Below, piece after piece: positions 5,891 through 14,026 of a DNA stretch of 16,060 bases. The stretch covers positions 1-16,060 of the forward strand of contig JAFXWR010000115.1 in NCBI GenBank assembly GCA_017542725.1. Reading direction: 5' to 3'. Within the stretch, counting starts at the first letter, position 1. The number at the start of each line of letters is the position of its first letter. This stretch comes from Lachnospiraceae bacterium. Its GTDB lineage: Bacteria > Bacillota_A > Clostridia > Lachnospirales > Lachnospiraceae. Position numbers and translations under genes: made by a program. The notes under the pieces are model-generated. The model made no database searches, had not been told where the DNA came from, and worked only from the letters and a program-made list of their open reading frames with translations.

Positions 5891-7304
5891 TTTATTAGAT
5901 GTCATAAAAGTCAAACCATTCAATCATCAGCTAACAGGAGCTTCTTTAGCAGTAAATAGTTTTAATCTAAATCATCATGGGTTTGCATTCTTAATGGAAA
6001 TGGGAACGGGCAAAAGTCTAACAAGCATTATGGTTATGGGGTCGCTATATAGAAATGACAAAATAGATAGGGTTCTTATAGTTGCCCCTTTATCAATTCT
6101 TGGTGTTTGGGAAGATGAATTATCTAAGTTTGCTAGTTTCGCATATGACATAGTAATTCTTAAAGGCTCTACACAAAATAAAATAAAACTATTGAATGAA
6201 CTAAATAAATCAGAAAAACTGAAAATTGCCGTTATTAATTATGAGTCAGCATGGCGAATGGAAAAAGAACTAATAGGTTTTAATGCAGATTTAATAATAG
6301 CCGATGAAGGGCACAAGCTAAAAGATAATCGTAGCAAGCAGTCAAAAGCTATGCATACACTCGGAGATTTTTCTAAATATAAACTTTTGCTTACGGGAAC
6401 TGTTATTACAAACAAAGAAATTGACATATTCAGCCAATATAGATTTGTGGATAGATCAATATTTGGTGACTCATTCTATAAGTGGCGAAATTATTATTTT
6501 ACTATGGGTGGTTATGGCTTACACACACCTATATTTAAAAAAGCACTAACCGATGACTTCCAAAATAGATTTATGTCAATTTCATATCGTGTAAGAAAAG
6601 ATGAATGCTTAGACTTGCCACCAATTACTGAAGAAGTCCGTGCTATAGATTTAGAGCCACAAGCATTAAAAATTTACAAACAGCTTGAAGATGAGATGTT
6701 TGCAAAATTTGAAGATGATAAGGAACTTACAGTAACTAATGTATTAACAAAGATATTAAGGCTTTCGCAGGCTACAGGTGGCTACATACCAAATGATGAT
6801 GATACAAGTTACTCAAATGTTAGTACGGCGAAGATGGAAGCATTAATTGATATTGTGGATGCAATGAAACAAGAAGATAAAAAGCTGGTGATCATAGCAA
6901 GATTTAACAAAGAACTTGATGCTATTGAGGATATGCTTTCACTTAAAAAAATACAATATGCAGTAGTAAGGGGCAATGTTAAAGACCGTGATGCTGAAAT
7001 TAAGAATTTTCAAGAGAATCCAGAATGTAAGGTATTTGTGGGCCAAATTGCAACATGTGGTCTTGGAATTACACTAACGGCTGCAAGCACTATGGTGTTT
7101 TACTCTATGGATTACTCAATGGCAAATTTCGAGCAGTGTAAATCAAGAATACATAGGGCAGGACAAACTAACAATTGCCATTATATCTATTTAGTGGCAA
7201 AAAACACTGTTGATAGAAAAGTACTCCGAGCATTAAGAAATAAGATTGATTTAGCTAAGACTCTTGTTGATGACTTTAAAAAAGGCATAAAAACAATGGA
7301 TTAA
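5883..7304 (+). CDS. SNF2/DEAD-type superfamily 2 helicase
   Basis: This 473-aa protein shows a full helicase set: Walker A MGTGKS (40-45), DEGH Walker B (141-144), LLLTGT motif III (168-173), and C-terminal motifs GQIATCGLGITLTAA (about 387-401) and QCKSRIHRAGQ (418-428), where the Q..SR.HR.GQ form is typical of SNF2 proteins. VIVAPLSILGVW-type sequence (motif Ia) is at about 65-76. Length fits the compact phage SNF2 helicases of Firmicute replication modules. It would move on double-stranded DNA using ATP, possibly to remodel the origin or assist recombination; the exact job is unknown. Translation is probably coupled to the 45-aa gene before it. Confidence 0.9.
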   Translation: MNDLLDVIKVKPFNHQLTGASLAVNSFNLNHHGFAFLMEMGTGKSLTSIMVMGSLYRNDKIDRVLIVAPLSILGVWEDELSKFASFAYDIVILKGSTQNKIKLLNELNKSEKLKIAVINYESAWRMEKELIGFNADLIIADEGHKLKDNRSKQSKAMHTLGDFSKYKLLLTGTVITNKEIDIFSQYRFVDRSIFGDSFYKWRNYYFTMGGYGLHTPIFKKALTDDFQNRFMSISYRVRKDECLDLPPITEEVRAIDLEPQALKIYKQLEDEMFAKFEDDKELTVTNVLTKILRLSQATGGYIPNDDDTSYSNVSTAKMEALIDIVDAMKQEDKKLVIIARFNKELDAIEDMLSLKKIQYAVVRGNVKDRDAEIKNFQENPECKVFVGQIATCGLGITLTAASTMVFYSMDYSMANFEQCKSRIHRAGQTNNCHYIYLVAKNTVDRKVLRALRNKIDLAKTLVDDFKKGIKTMD

Positions 7305-7306
7305 TC

Positions 7307-7343
7307 AAAAATGACGGATTCTTCGTATAGATATAAGGAGGTA
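7307..7343 (+). repeat. Gene-junction leader repeat, copy 2 (mini-ORF plus ribosome site)
   Basis: It is the same AAAAATGACGGA-N6-GTATAGATATA-(A)-GGAGGTA arrangement as at 5525-5560. It starts 3 bases after the helicase stop codon and carries the ribosome site of the coiled-coil gene. Confidence 0.75.
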
Positions 7344-7358
7344 CAAACCAATGAATGA
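7311..7358 (+). CDS. Possible 15-aa leader peptide
   Basis: The frame MTDSSYRYKEVQTNE ends in a TGA that overlaps the ATG of the next gene (7351). It aligns with MTESKYRYR at 5529. The shared Ser is encoded AGC in one copy and TCT in the other, and the first variable position keeps an acidic residue (GAA or GAT), which hints at selection on the peptide. It lacks an evident ribosome site but begins 6 bases after the helicase stop codon, so reinitiation is possible. The next gene's ribosome site lies inside it. Confidence 0.35.
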   Translation: MTDSSYRYKEVQTNE

Positions 7359-7761
7359 AAAAATATTTGAACTCGCAGATGAGTTATCGGCACTTAAAAA
7401 AGAGAAAGAAGATCTTGATGCAAAAATTAAAGCACTAAATGCTGAAATTGAATCTGTGGATGCCAAACTAACAGAAGCAATGACTAATGCTGAGGTAGAC
7501 AAATTTACTCGTAACTCAAATACATATTATTTGAAATCAAGATTATTTGCCTCGCCTATTGCAGAAAGAAAGCCTGAGTTCCTTAAGGCACTTCGTGATA
7601 ATGACTGTGGAAATCTTATCACTGAACAAGTAAATGCTAACACTTTGGCATCTTGGGTGAAAGAATTTAATGAGGCGAATGGCTGTGAAAGACCACCATT
7701 CTTGCCTGAAGAATTGTTAAACATTTACACCAAAGTAAATGTTGGTATTAGAAAATCATAA
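7351..7761 (+). CDS. Coiled-coil phage protein, 136 aa
   Basis: AGGAGG (7336-7341) lies 9 bases before the ATG. Residues about 8-50 form a heptad-rich coiled coil (LADELSALKKEKEDLDAKIKAL continuing to EAMTN). The second half is a compact domain with KPEFLKALRDNDCGNLIT and RPPFLPEELLNIYTKVNVGIRKS. The layout is reminiscent of small coiled-coil proteins near recombination and SSB genes in Firmicute phages, some annotated as nuclease inhibitors, but I see no diagnostic motif. It sits between the helicase and the Cys4 protein, so a DNA-replication accessory role is likely. Confidence 0.65.
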   Translation: MNEKIFELADELSALKKEKEDLDAKIKALNAEIESVDAKLTEAMTNAEVDKFTRNSNTYYLKSRLFASPIAERKPEFLKALRDNDCGNLITEQVNANTLASWVKEFNEANGCERPPFLPEELLNIYTKVNVGIRKS

Positions 7762-7786
7762 TTTAAAGAAGGAGATTTAAAAGTTT

Positions 7787-8515
7787 ATGAGTAACGAAGT
7801 AACAAAGGTTAATGACAAACCATTCGCTATCGTAGCGAGCACTGATTTAATGAATTCATCTTTTGCAGATGAAGCTCAAGGATTAAACATCACATTACCA
7901 AGGGTTAAGATTCCTTCAGGTGGAGCGACATCATTTGAAATAGACACGGGAGATTCAGAGAACCCTGATACTATCAAAGAATTACGTGTGGTAATTATCT
8001 ACAATCATCCAGCATACTCTTATTTTGACAAGCAATATGATGGAGAGAACCGTCCGCCAGTTTGCTACTCAAACGATGGTGTAAACGGCATAAAGTTTGG
8101 TGATTGTAATAAGTGTAAATATAACCAATACAACACTGCATTAACTGGAAATGGTAAGGCCTGCAAAAATAAGCGTGCTATCTATATGATATTTGAGAAC
8201 CAAATATTTCCATCTCTCTTATTGTTGCCAACCGGCTCTATTCAAAACTTTACGAAGTATGTACAAAGTCAAATGTTTAAGGCAAGAAAGCTATCGCAAG
8301 TAGTGACAAAGATTACTTTGAAGAAAGCAACTAATAAGAGTGGTATCCCGTTTAGTCAAGCTTCATTCTCATTCGAGAGAATGTTAACTGATGAAGAGAG
8401 GTCAAAGCTTGTAGGAATAACTGAGTTTGTGAAAGAGTATTCAGCAACTCACACACCTACAATACAAGAAGATGATGATGTGCCATTTGATGATACTGTA
8501 GTTGAAAGTAAGTAA
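7787..8515 (+). CDS. Cys4 zinc-binding protein, probable ssDNA-binding or replication accessory
   Basis: This 242-aa protein carries four cysteines in a zinc-knuckle-like pattern: C93, C107-x2-C110, C126 (VCYSND, GDCNKCKY, KACKNKR). A beta-rich C-terminal domain follows (MIFENQIFPSLLLLPTG, SQVVTKITLKKATNKSGIPFSQASFSFERM). It ends in an acidic tail EDDDVPFDD, close to the SSB C-terminal peptide. The architecture resembles zinc-containing ssDNA-binding proteins in general, and its place just before a DUF669/SSB-like gene supports this, but I cannot name the family. The ribosome site GAAGGAG ends 12 bases from the ATG, longer than usual. A hairpin with T-tract follows the gene. Confidence 0.6.
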   Translation: MSNEVTKVNDKPFAIVASTDLMNSSFADEAQGLNITLPRVKIPSGGATSFEIDTGDSENPDTIKELRVVIIYNHPAYSYFDKQYDGENRPPVCYSNDGVNGIKFGDCNKCKYNQYNTALTGNGKACKNKRAIYMIFENQIFPSLLLLPTGSIQNFTKYVQSQMFKARKLSQVVTKITLKKATNKSGIPFSQASFSFERMLTDEERSKLVGITEFVKEYSATHTPTIQEDDDVPFDDTVVESK

Positions 8516-8524
8516 TTATTAATT

Positions 8525-8561
8525 GAGAGTGGCTTGTACATTCAAGTCACTCTCTTATTTT
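8525..8561 (+). terminator. Intra-operon hairpin with T-tract (terminator or attenuator)
   Basis: GAGAGTGGCTTG (8525-8536) pairs with CAAGTCACTCTC (8543-8554), 12 pairs with one G-U, around a TACATT loop and followed by TTATTTT. It lies between two replication genes that face the same way, so it probably reduces downstream expression or protects the 3' end of the upstream message. Confidence 0.7.
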
Positions 8562-8573
8562 ATGGAGATGTGA

Positions 8574-9047
8574 ATGAGTAATTTTTTTGATAATTTCAAA
8601 GCTTTTTTAACTGATGATTTTTATAAGCAAGTTGAAGAAGCTGAAAAGTTAAATGAAGAATTTTATAACAAAAAGGTGTCAGACGGCATATATCGTATAG
8701 AGATTATGGATATGGCTGTAAAACAATCAAAGCGTGGCAACTGGATGATACAAGTTGGCTATAAGATTTTGAATGGCAAGTATGAGAACTCTGTCTTATG
8801 GTCATTTTTTGTTATAAGGCAAAGCAATATTTTAGTTAACAATGCATTTCTAAAGTCTCTTGGAACATCTATACCTATTGAGTGCACATCCATTACACAA
8901 TACCAAAAATTAGTTGATGACATATTTATAACTATTCGTGGTGACAAAGAATATGATGCAGAACTCACTACATCATTTAATGGTTTTACAAGCATCAAAA
9001 TCATTAAGTCATATGACATAGAAAAGGAAGAACTACCATTTGTTTAG
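8574..9047 (+). CDS. DUF669-like single-strand DNA-binding protein
   Basis: The 157-aa protein contains DGIYRIEIMDMAVKQSKRGNWMIQVGYKILNGKYENSVLWSFFVI, then a helix with NNAFLKSLG, which matches the pattern of phage DUF669 proteins (Y.v.i....K.SK.G..ml.v.f.Il.G.Y.g..i). Those are small OB-fold-like proteins found in SSB position in phage replication modules. It ends EKEELPFV, an acidic-hydrophobic tail like SSB C-termini. A GGAG ribosome site precedes the ATG. It is placed directly before the DNA polymerase gene (6 bases), so it likely coats template strand during phage replication. Confidence 0.7.
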   Translation: MSNFFDNFKAFLTDDFYKQVEEAEKLNEEFYNKKVSDGIYRIEIMDMAVKQSKRGNWMIQVGYKILNGKYENSVLWSFFVIRQSNILVNNAFLKSLGTSIPIECTSITQYQKLVDDIFITIRGDKEYDAELTTSFNGFTSIKIIKSYDIEKEELPFV

Positions 9048-9053
9048 GAGGAG

Positions 9054-10739
9054 GTGATTGATATTTTATGGTTTGATTGCGAGGTATTTTCGCACGACTG
9101 GTTATTTGTTTTTGCTGAGTTAAAAACAAAGTCGTTTGTAACAATAAAGAATAACATAAAAGAACTAAAAGATTATTATGAAAAACACAAATATGAAATA
9201 TGGGCGGGGTATAACTCAAAAAACTATGACACTTATATTCTTAAGGCTATTCTTTCAGGACACGATCCATATAAAGTGTCAAAGTTCATAATAGGTGGTG
9301 AGCAAGGGTTTAATTATACTGATGATTTTAGAAACATTACTCTTTATACATATGATGTTTACAATACTTTAAATCATAGCCTTAAGTTTTATGAGGGTTC
9401 ACTCGGCGATAGCATAGAGGAGTCATCTATTTCATTTGACATTGACCGAAAACTTACCGATGAAGAATTACAAGAAGTAGAAACTTACTGTAGACATGAT
9501 GTTGAGGAAACAATCAAAGTATTCTTTGAAAATTTAGCAGACTTTGAAGCACAACTTGGACTTGTAAAACTTACTAGACCTCAATATATATCAAAAACAC
9601 AAACACAAATGTCATCAATAATTTTAAGAGCAGAGAAGCAGGATGATAATCAAGATGAATTTAATATTGATTTGCCTGATACATTAAATCTTAACAAATA
9701 TAAATATGTTGCTGACTGGTATATGGATTATAAAAATAAATCATACGATTCATCACTAGAAACTAATGTCGCAGGTATAAATACAGTATTTGCTTGGGGT
9801 GGCTTGCATTCTGCTAAAGAGCACTATCACTATAAAGGTGACATACTTTTAATGGATGTGGCATCTCTATATCCTTCGCTTATGATTAGATACAACTTAC
9901 TTAGTCGCTCTGTTAGAAAACCTGAAATTTACAAAGAACTTCGAGACCAAAGAATAGAGTATAAGAGACAACATAACCCATTACAATTACCTCTAAAACT
10001 CGTACTAAATAAGACCTATGGTGCAATGAAAGATAAAAATAATGATTTATATGATCCAAGGCAAGCTAATAGAGTTTGTGTTTATGGTCAGCTGTTATTG
10101 CTTGATTTAATTGAAAAGTTAGAACCGTATTGTGACTTAATTCAAAGTAATACTGACGGTATTTTTATAGCAAATTATACCGATGAAATTAAAGACATTG
10201 TGACAGAGTGGCAGAGTCGCACGGGTTTAACTTTAGAGTTCACTAAAGCAAAAGAGCTGTGGCAAAAAGATGTGAATAATTACATTTTGAAACTTGAAGA
10301 TGACACATTAAAAACTAAAGGTGCATATGTTAAAGAACTAACACCTCTTGATTATGCTGACTTTCCTATTGTTAATATTGCATTAACAAATAAACTCGTT
10401 AATGATGTGCCTATAGAAGAGACAATTATCAAAAACAATAATTTAATTGACTATCAGATGGTTTGCAAAATCACAGGAAAGTTTGATGCGATATTTTATG
10501 GTGACAAACAATTAAATGAGAAATGTGTCCGTGTCTTTGCTGGAGATGATTCACTACCTAATATCACAAAGAGACATACTGAAACTAAAGTTTTACATAA
10601 GATATCAAATACACCAGACCATGTATTTATTGATAATTCTGACATACACGGAAAGCTTGTACCTAACAACTTAAACAAAAGGTTTTATATAAATATGGCA
10701 AATAAGAGATTAAAGGAGTTTTTAGGAAATGAAGAATAA
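9054..10739 (+). CDS. Short family-B DNA polymerase with 3'-5' exonuclease
   Basis: In this 561-aa protein the exonuclease motifs are FDCEVF (D8, E10; Exo I), GYNSKNYDTYIL (N57, D59; Exo II) and YCRHD (Y145, D149; Exo III). Polymerase motif A is MDVASLYPS (D268), motif B is KLVLNKTYG (K315, Y322) and motif C is SNTDGI (365-370). Motif C reads N-T-D-G instead of the usual D-T-D-S; the second Asp (D368), generally the critical one, is kept. WGGLHSA (248-254) matches the exo/pol linker motif. It is much shorter than replicative family-B enzymes and similar in size to protein-primed ones, but a primase is encoded nearby. Start: GTG 9054 lies inside the 10-base AGGAGGTGAT (9049-9058), so ATT 9063 is an alternative. 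Confidence 0.85.
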   Translation: MIDILWFDCEVFSHDWLFVFAELKTKSFVTIKNNIKELKDYYEKHKYEIWAGYNSKNYDTYILKAILSGHDPYKVSKFIIGGEQGFNYTDDFRNITLYTYDVYNTLNHSLKFYEGSLGDSIEESSISFDIDRKLTDEELQEVETYCRHDVEETIKVFFENLADFEAQLGLVKLTRPQYISKTQTQMSSIILRAEKQDDNQDEFNIDLPDTLNLNKYKYVADWYMDYKNKSYDSSLETNVAGINTVFAWGGLHSAKEHYHYKGDILLMDVASLYPSLMIRYNLLSRSVRKPEIYKELRDQRIEYKRQHNPLQLPLKLVLNKTYGAMKDKNNDLYDPRQANRVCVYGQLLLLDLIEKLEPYCDLIQSNTDGIFIANYTDEIKDIVTEWQSRTGLTLEFTKAKELWQKDVNNYILKLEDDTLKTKGAYVKELTPLDYADFPIVNIALTNKLVNDVPIEETIIKNNNLIDYQMVCKITGKFDAIFYGDKQLNEKCVRVFAGDDSLPNITKRHTETKVLHKISNTPDHVFIDNSDIHGKLVPNNLNKRFYINMANKRLKEFLGNEE

Positions 10740-11040
10740 AATTATAGCAGTGGACTTTGATGGCACATTAGTTGAAGACAAATATCCGAATATTGGACAT
10801 CCGAACTTCAAACTAATAAATAAACTTGTAAAGTTGTCATTAAATAACACATTAATTTTGTGGACTTGTCGCACTGGAAAGAAACTTGATGAGGCAGTGG
10901 CATTTTGTAGGCTTTGTGGCCTTAACTTCGATTACATCAATGAAAATGCACCATTCATAATTAAAAAGTATGGTAATCAAGATTCGAGGAAAATAACAGC
11001 GGATATTTATTTAGATGATAAGGCGAGGACAACACTATGA
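10729..11040 (+). CDS. Small HAD-superfamily hydrolase
   Basis: The 103-aa protein has DFDGTL near its start (nucleophile D9, acid/base D11), LWTCRTG (T46, motif II) and a closing ADIYLDDKA (D96, D97, the metal-binding motif IV). This is the minimal HAD phosphatase layout without a cap domain. Such small HAD proteins occur in phage replication modules; substrates are unknown, with nucleotide or polynucleotide 5'/3' phosphate a reasonable guess. It overlaps the end of the polymerase gene by 11 bases and its TGA overlaps the ATG of the primase-helicase gene (ATGA), so all three are translationally coupled. Confidence 0.8.
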   Translation: MKNKIIAVDFDGTLVEDKYPNIGHPNFKLINKLVKLSLNNTLILWTCRTGKKLDEAVAFCRLCGLNFDYINENAPFIIKKYGNQDSRKITADIYLDDKARTTL

Positions 11041-13556
11041 ATGATTTAAATTCAGAGTTTTATAACAAAACAGTTGAAGAAACAATAACACATACAGATA
11101 TCATTAAGGCTATTTTTGATGATGAAGAAGATGTACATATTAGGGTATTTGATGATAAAGGTGGGACATATGCTGATAAGATGTCTTATAAGGCAGGTCT
11201 TTTTGAACAGCACATTGATGAACTGAAAGAAATTAATGCTAAAAACAATGGCATATTTTTTGTTGTGAATTCAGGTGGAGATGATGATAATCATATAACT
11301 AAATTTAATGCACAGTTTGTTGAGTCGGATAAACTGTCATTTGAAGAAATGTTAAAAAGAATTGAGTCATTCCCACTTAGGCCATCAATTATTATTAAAA
11401 CAAAAAAGTCACTGCACACATATTGGCTAATTAAGAACGGAGTAAGAGATAAGTTCCGTCCGATACAACTTGGTCTTGTTGACTATTTTGATGGTGATAT
11501 AAAGTGTCAAAATGAATCAAGAGTTATGAGGCTACCGGGATTTAATCACTGTAAAAATAAACCTATAGAAGTTAAGTGTATATTTTTTGAACCTCAAAAT
11601 AGGTATTCGCAAGATGATTTTTTGGCAGCAATGCCTGATATTGATTTGACTCCTGCAGAGGTAAAAGATGGTACTAATGAGGGGCTTGATATTGTGACAA
11701 TGTCATGTGATTTTATGAAACATTGTAAAGAAGACTCTAAAACTTTATCAGAACACGACTGGTATGCAATGATTACAAACCTATGTCCTTTTAAGGGCGG
11801 GGTTAAACTCATTCACGAGTACTCAAAGGATTATAATGGCTACTCAAAAAGAAAGACTGATAAAAAAATAGAACACTTTATTAAATCAAAAACAAAACCA
11901 ATGACCTGTCAAACAATCGTGGAAAAAGGCTATCAATGTCCTAAGTATTTATCAGGAGAGTGCGATTGTAGAAGCCCTGCTGCTCTTGCTTATAAACCTT
12001 TATCACTTGATGTTCTCAATGCCTTGCTTGATAAACTCCCAATAACAAATAACCCATTAACTGATATGCCGACAATAAATAAATTTGTGACCAAGTATCT
12101 TTATAACCAAGAGAGAACTACTGGAGATGTATTTATTAGCTATTCAATTAAAGATAAGTTTAAGTTAAAGACTGAAGAAATAAAGTCTATTAAATCTATG
12201 TTTAATAAACTTAATAAAGAATACGAAAAGTCACAAAGTGGTAATGAGGATAATGAAACTTTGAAACCTTGGTATGCTGTGACTAAGTCAGGTTATAAGT
12301 TTATGCCAATGATTCTTGCTAATCATTTAAAGGATAATGAGCAGGTTATTTATGTGGCACAGGAACATTACAAATATATGAGTGGGGTTTATAAAAAGAT
12401 TGAAACAATAGAGGCAGAGGCAATAGTGCAAAACAACCTTATGGAAACAGAGGGTAAGCTCACACAAATTAAAGATTGCGAACAACAGTGGCGAATGAAG
12501 ACATTTACTCATATAAATGAACTGAATCCTAATCCTTATATCATAAATGTTAGAAATGGATTATACGATGTAATCAATGATACTTTAAAACCACATGATG
12601 ACAAGTATTTATCAACTATACAATTTAATGTCAACTATGATCCAGATGCAAAGTGTCCATTGTTTATTAAATATTTAAATGATGTGCTTGAAGGAGATAA
12701 TGAACAGATAAATCTAATACAAGAGATTCTTGGATACTTATTAGTTCCAATAACATCTGCACAGAGGACATTTGTTATTCATGGAGAGGGTAATACAGGA
12801 AAGTCGGTGCTACTGCATGTTATAAATGTGATTTTACTTGGCAAAGAGAATGTGAGCAATGTGACGTGGCAGGATTTAGGGGATAAGTTTAGAACTGCAC
12901 AGTTGTTTGGTAAACTTGCGAATATATTTGCTGACTTACCAACCAAGAATATTGATGATACTGGTGTTTTTAAGGCACTTGTTGGAGAGGACTTAGTCCT
13001 TTGTGAAGAGAAGTTTAAAAAACCATTCTCTTTCAAGTCTAATGCAAGGCTTGTGTTTAGTTGTAATAAAATACCTGTGAGTTATAACGATAAGACAAAA
13101 GGGTTCTATCGTAGACTTTTAATTATTCCATTTGATCATGTTGTAACAAATGTTGATGTGGACTTAAAAAAGAAACTTGAATCGGAAGCAGATGGAATAT
13201 TTAACTTTGCCCTTTTAGGCTTGCGAAAACTTATGGCACAAAATTACAAGTTTTCAGAGACTAAAAAGAATAAGGATGCACTTGAGGTTTATCGTATTGA
13301 GTCGGATTCTGTGCTTTCATTTGTCAATGAATGTTGTGAGATTGACTTAACTTCAAAGAAGAAAAGCATAGAATTGTATCATAATTATGAGTGCTATTGT
13401 AAGAGAAGTGGGGCGCATCCAGTTATGCAAAAGAACTTCACTTTAACTTTAATGAGCAATTTTAAGGAACTATCCAAGGTTAAATCTAATACTAATAATA
13501 TGATAATTGGACTTAAGGTCTTAGATGATACTCTAAATAATTTTGGCACTTTTTGA
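11037..13556 (+). CDS. PrimPol-type primase fused to D5-family SF3 helicase
   Basis: The 839-aa protein has an archaeo-eukaryotic-type primase domain at about 70-200: FNAQFVESD (90-98), SLHTYW (125-130) and RVMRLPGFNHCK (162-173), which correspond to the acidic, histidine and RLPG..N.K motifs. A Cys cluster (C291, C301, C309, C311) follows, in the form typical of phage primases. The SF3 helicase covers about 500-710: VRNGLYDV and D5_N-like sequence, Walker A GEGNTGKS (583-590), Walker B LANIFADLP (627-635), motif C RLVFSCNKIP (671-680) and arginine finger YRR (691-693). A winged-helix-like C-terminus (about 750-839) is likely. It would prime and unwind the phage replication fork. It ends in TGA, followed at once by the inverted-repeat element. 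Confidence 0.9.
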   Translation: MNDLNSEFYNKTVEETITHTDIIKAIFDDEEDVHIRVFDDKGGTYADKMSYKAGLFEQHIDELKEINAKNNGIFFVVNSGGDDDNHITKFNAQFVESDKLSFEEMLKRIESFPLRPSIIIKTKKSLHTYWLIKNGVRDKFRPIQLGLVDYFDGDIKCQNESRVMRLPGFNHCKNKPIEVKCIFFEPQNRYSQDDFLAAMPDIDLTPAEVKDGTNEGLDIVTMSCDFMKHCKEDSKTLSEHDWYAMITNLCPFKGGVKLIHEYSKDYNGYSKRKTDKKIEHFIKSKTKPMTCQTIVEKGYQCPKYLSGECDCRSPAALAYKPLSLDVLNALLDKLPITNNPLTDMPTINKFVTKYLYNQERTTGDVFISYSIKDKFKLKTEEIKSIKSMFNKLNKEYEKSQSGNEDNETLKPWYAVTKSGYKFMPMILANHLKDNEQVIYVAQEHYKYMSGVYKKIETIEAEAIVQNNLMETEGKLTQIKDCEQQWRMKTFTHINELNPNPYIINVRNGLYDVINDTLKPHDDKYLSTIQFNVNYDPDAKCPLFIKYLNDVLEGDNEQINLIQEILGYLLVPITSAQRTFVIHGEGNTGKSVLLHVINVILLGKENVSNVTWQDLGDKFRTAQLFGKLANIFADLPTKNIDDTGVFKALVGEDLVLCEEKFKKPFSFKSNARLVFSCNKIPVSYNDKTKGFYRRLLIIPFDHVVTNVDVDLKKKLESEADGIFNFALLGLRKLMAQNYKFSETKKNKDALEVYRIESDSVLSFVNECCEIDLTSKKKSIELYHNYECYCKRSGAHPVMQKNFTLTLMSNFKELSKVKSNTNNMIIGLKVLDDTLNNFGTF

Positions 13557-13586
13557 TTGCATATTATAGAAGATACCAGTAAAAAA

Positions 13587-13701
13587 AGTGGATGGTGGAG
13601 GGTAAAACCTATTTAAGTTTAAAAAATGATTAAAAAAGAAAAAATTTGATAAAAAAATAAGTTTTTATAAAAAGAGATAGAATCACCCTCCACTATCCAC
13701 T
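13587..13701. repeat. 17-bp inverted repeat around an AT-rich loop, with GTGGA motifs
   Basis: AGTGGATGGTGGAGGGT (13587-13603) pairs with ACCCTCCACTATCCACT (13685-13701): 17 pairs, one of them G-U. The 81-nt loop is nearly pure A/T. Including GGTGGAT just after (13705-13711), the pentamer GTGGA occurs five times on the two strands. It lies directly after the helicase-primase gene. It could be a replication origin (binding sites plus AT-rich unwinding region) or an RNA structure controlling the VRR-NUC gene. Confidence 0.6.
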
Positions 13702-13729
13702 ATTGGTGGATATAGATGAAAGGAAAAAA

Positions 13730-14026
13730 ATGAGAGAAAAAGCTATAGAAAACAAAATAAAGGCATATCTTAAAACAATTAAAGGTTTGTATTTTTTTAA
13801 AGAGCATGGTGGTTTATATGGAACAGCGGGTGTGCCTGATATTATTTGCTGCTATAAAGGTATATTTATTGCTTTGGAAGTTAAAGCACCTGATGGAAAA
13901 CTCACAGTATTACAAGAAGCCACAATTAGAAGGATTAAGGATGCTTATGGGATAGCAGAAGTCGTAAGATCTGTGGAAGATGTAAAAACAATCATAGGGG
14001 GTATCAATGAAACAAAAAAAATATAG
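13730..14026 (+). CDS. VRR-NUC domain nuclease
   Basis: The ATG at 13730 has AAAGGA 5 bases upstream; upstream TTG 13703 and GTG 13706 are in frame but lie in the inverted repeat and lack a ribosome site. The 98-aa product is a complete stand-alone VRR-NUC domain: E7 in the first helix, GVPDII (D37), ALEVKAPDGKLTVLQ (E50, K52, Q62). This is the PD-(D/E)XK signature of the family. Stand-alone phage VRR-NUC proteins of this size are structure-selective nucleases thought to resolve branched DNA; they commonly follow the D5 helicase gene, as here. It overlaps the next gene by 20 bases. Confidence 0.9.
   Translation: MREKAIENKIKAYLKTIKGLYFFKEHGGLYGTAGVPDIICCYKGIFIALEVKAPDGKLTVLQEATIRRIKDAYGIAEVVRSVEDVKTIIGGINETKKI

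Noticed and set aside
13703..13729. TTG or GTG start for the VRR-NUC protein
   Set aside because: No ribosome site, and the sequence is part of the GTGGA element; ATG 13730 has AAAGGA and gives the usual domain length.
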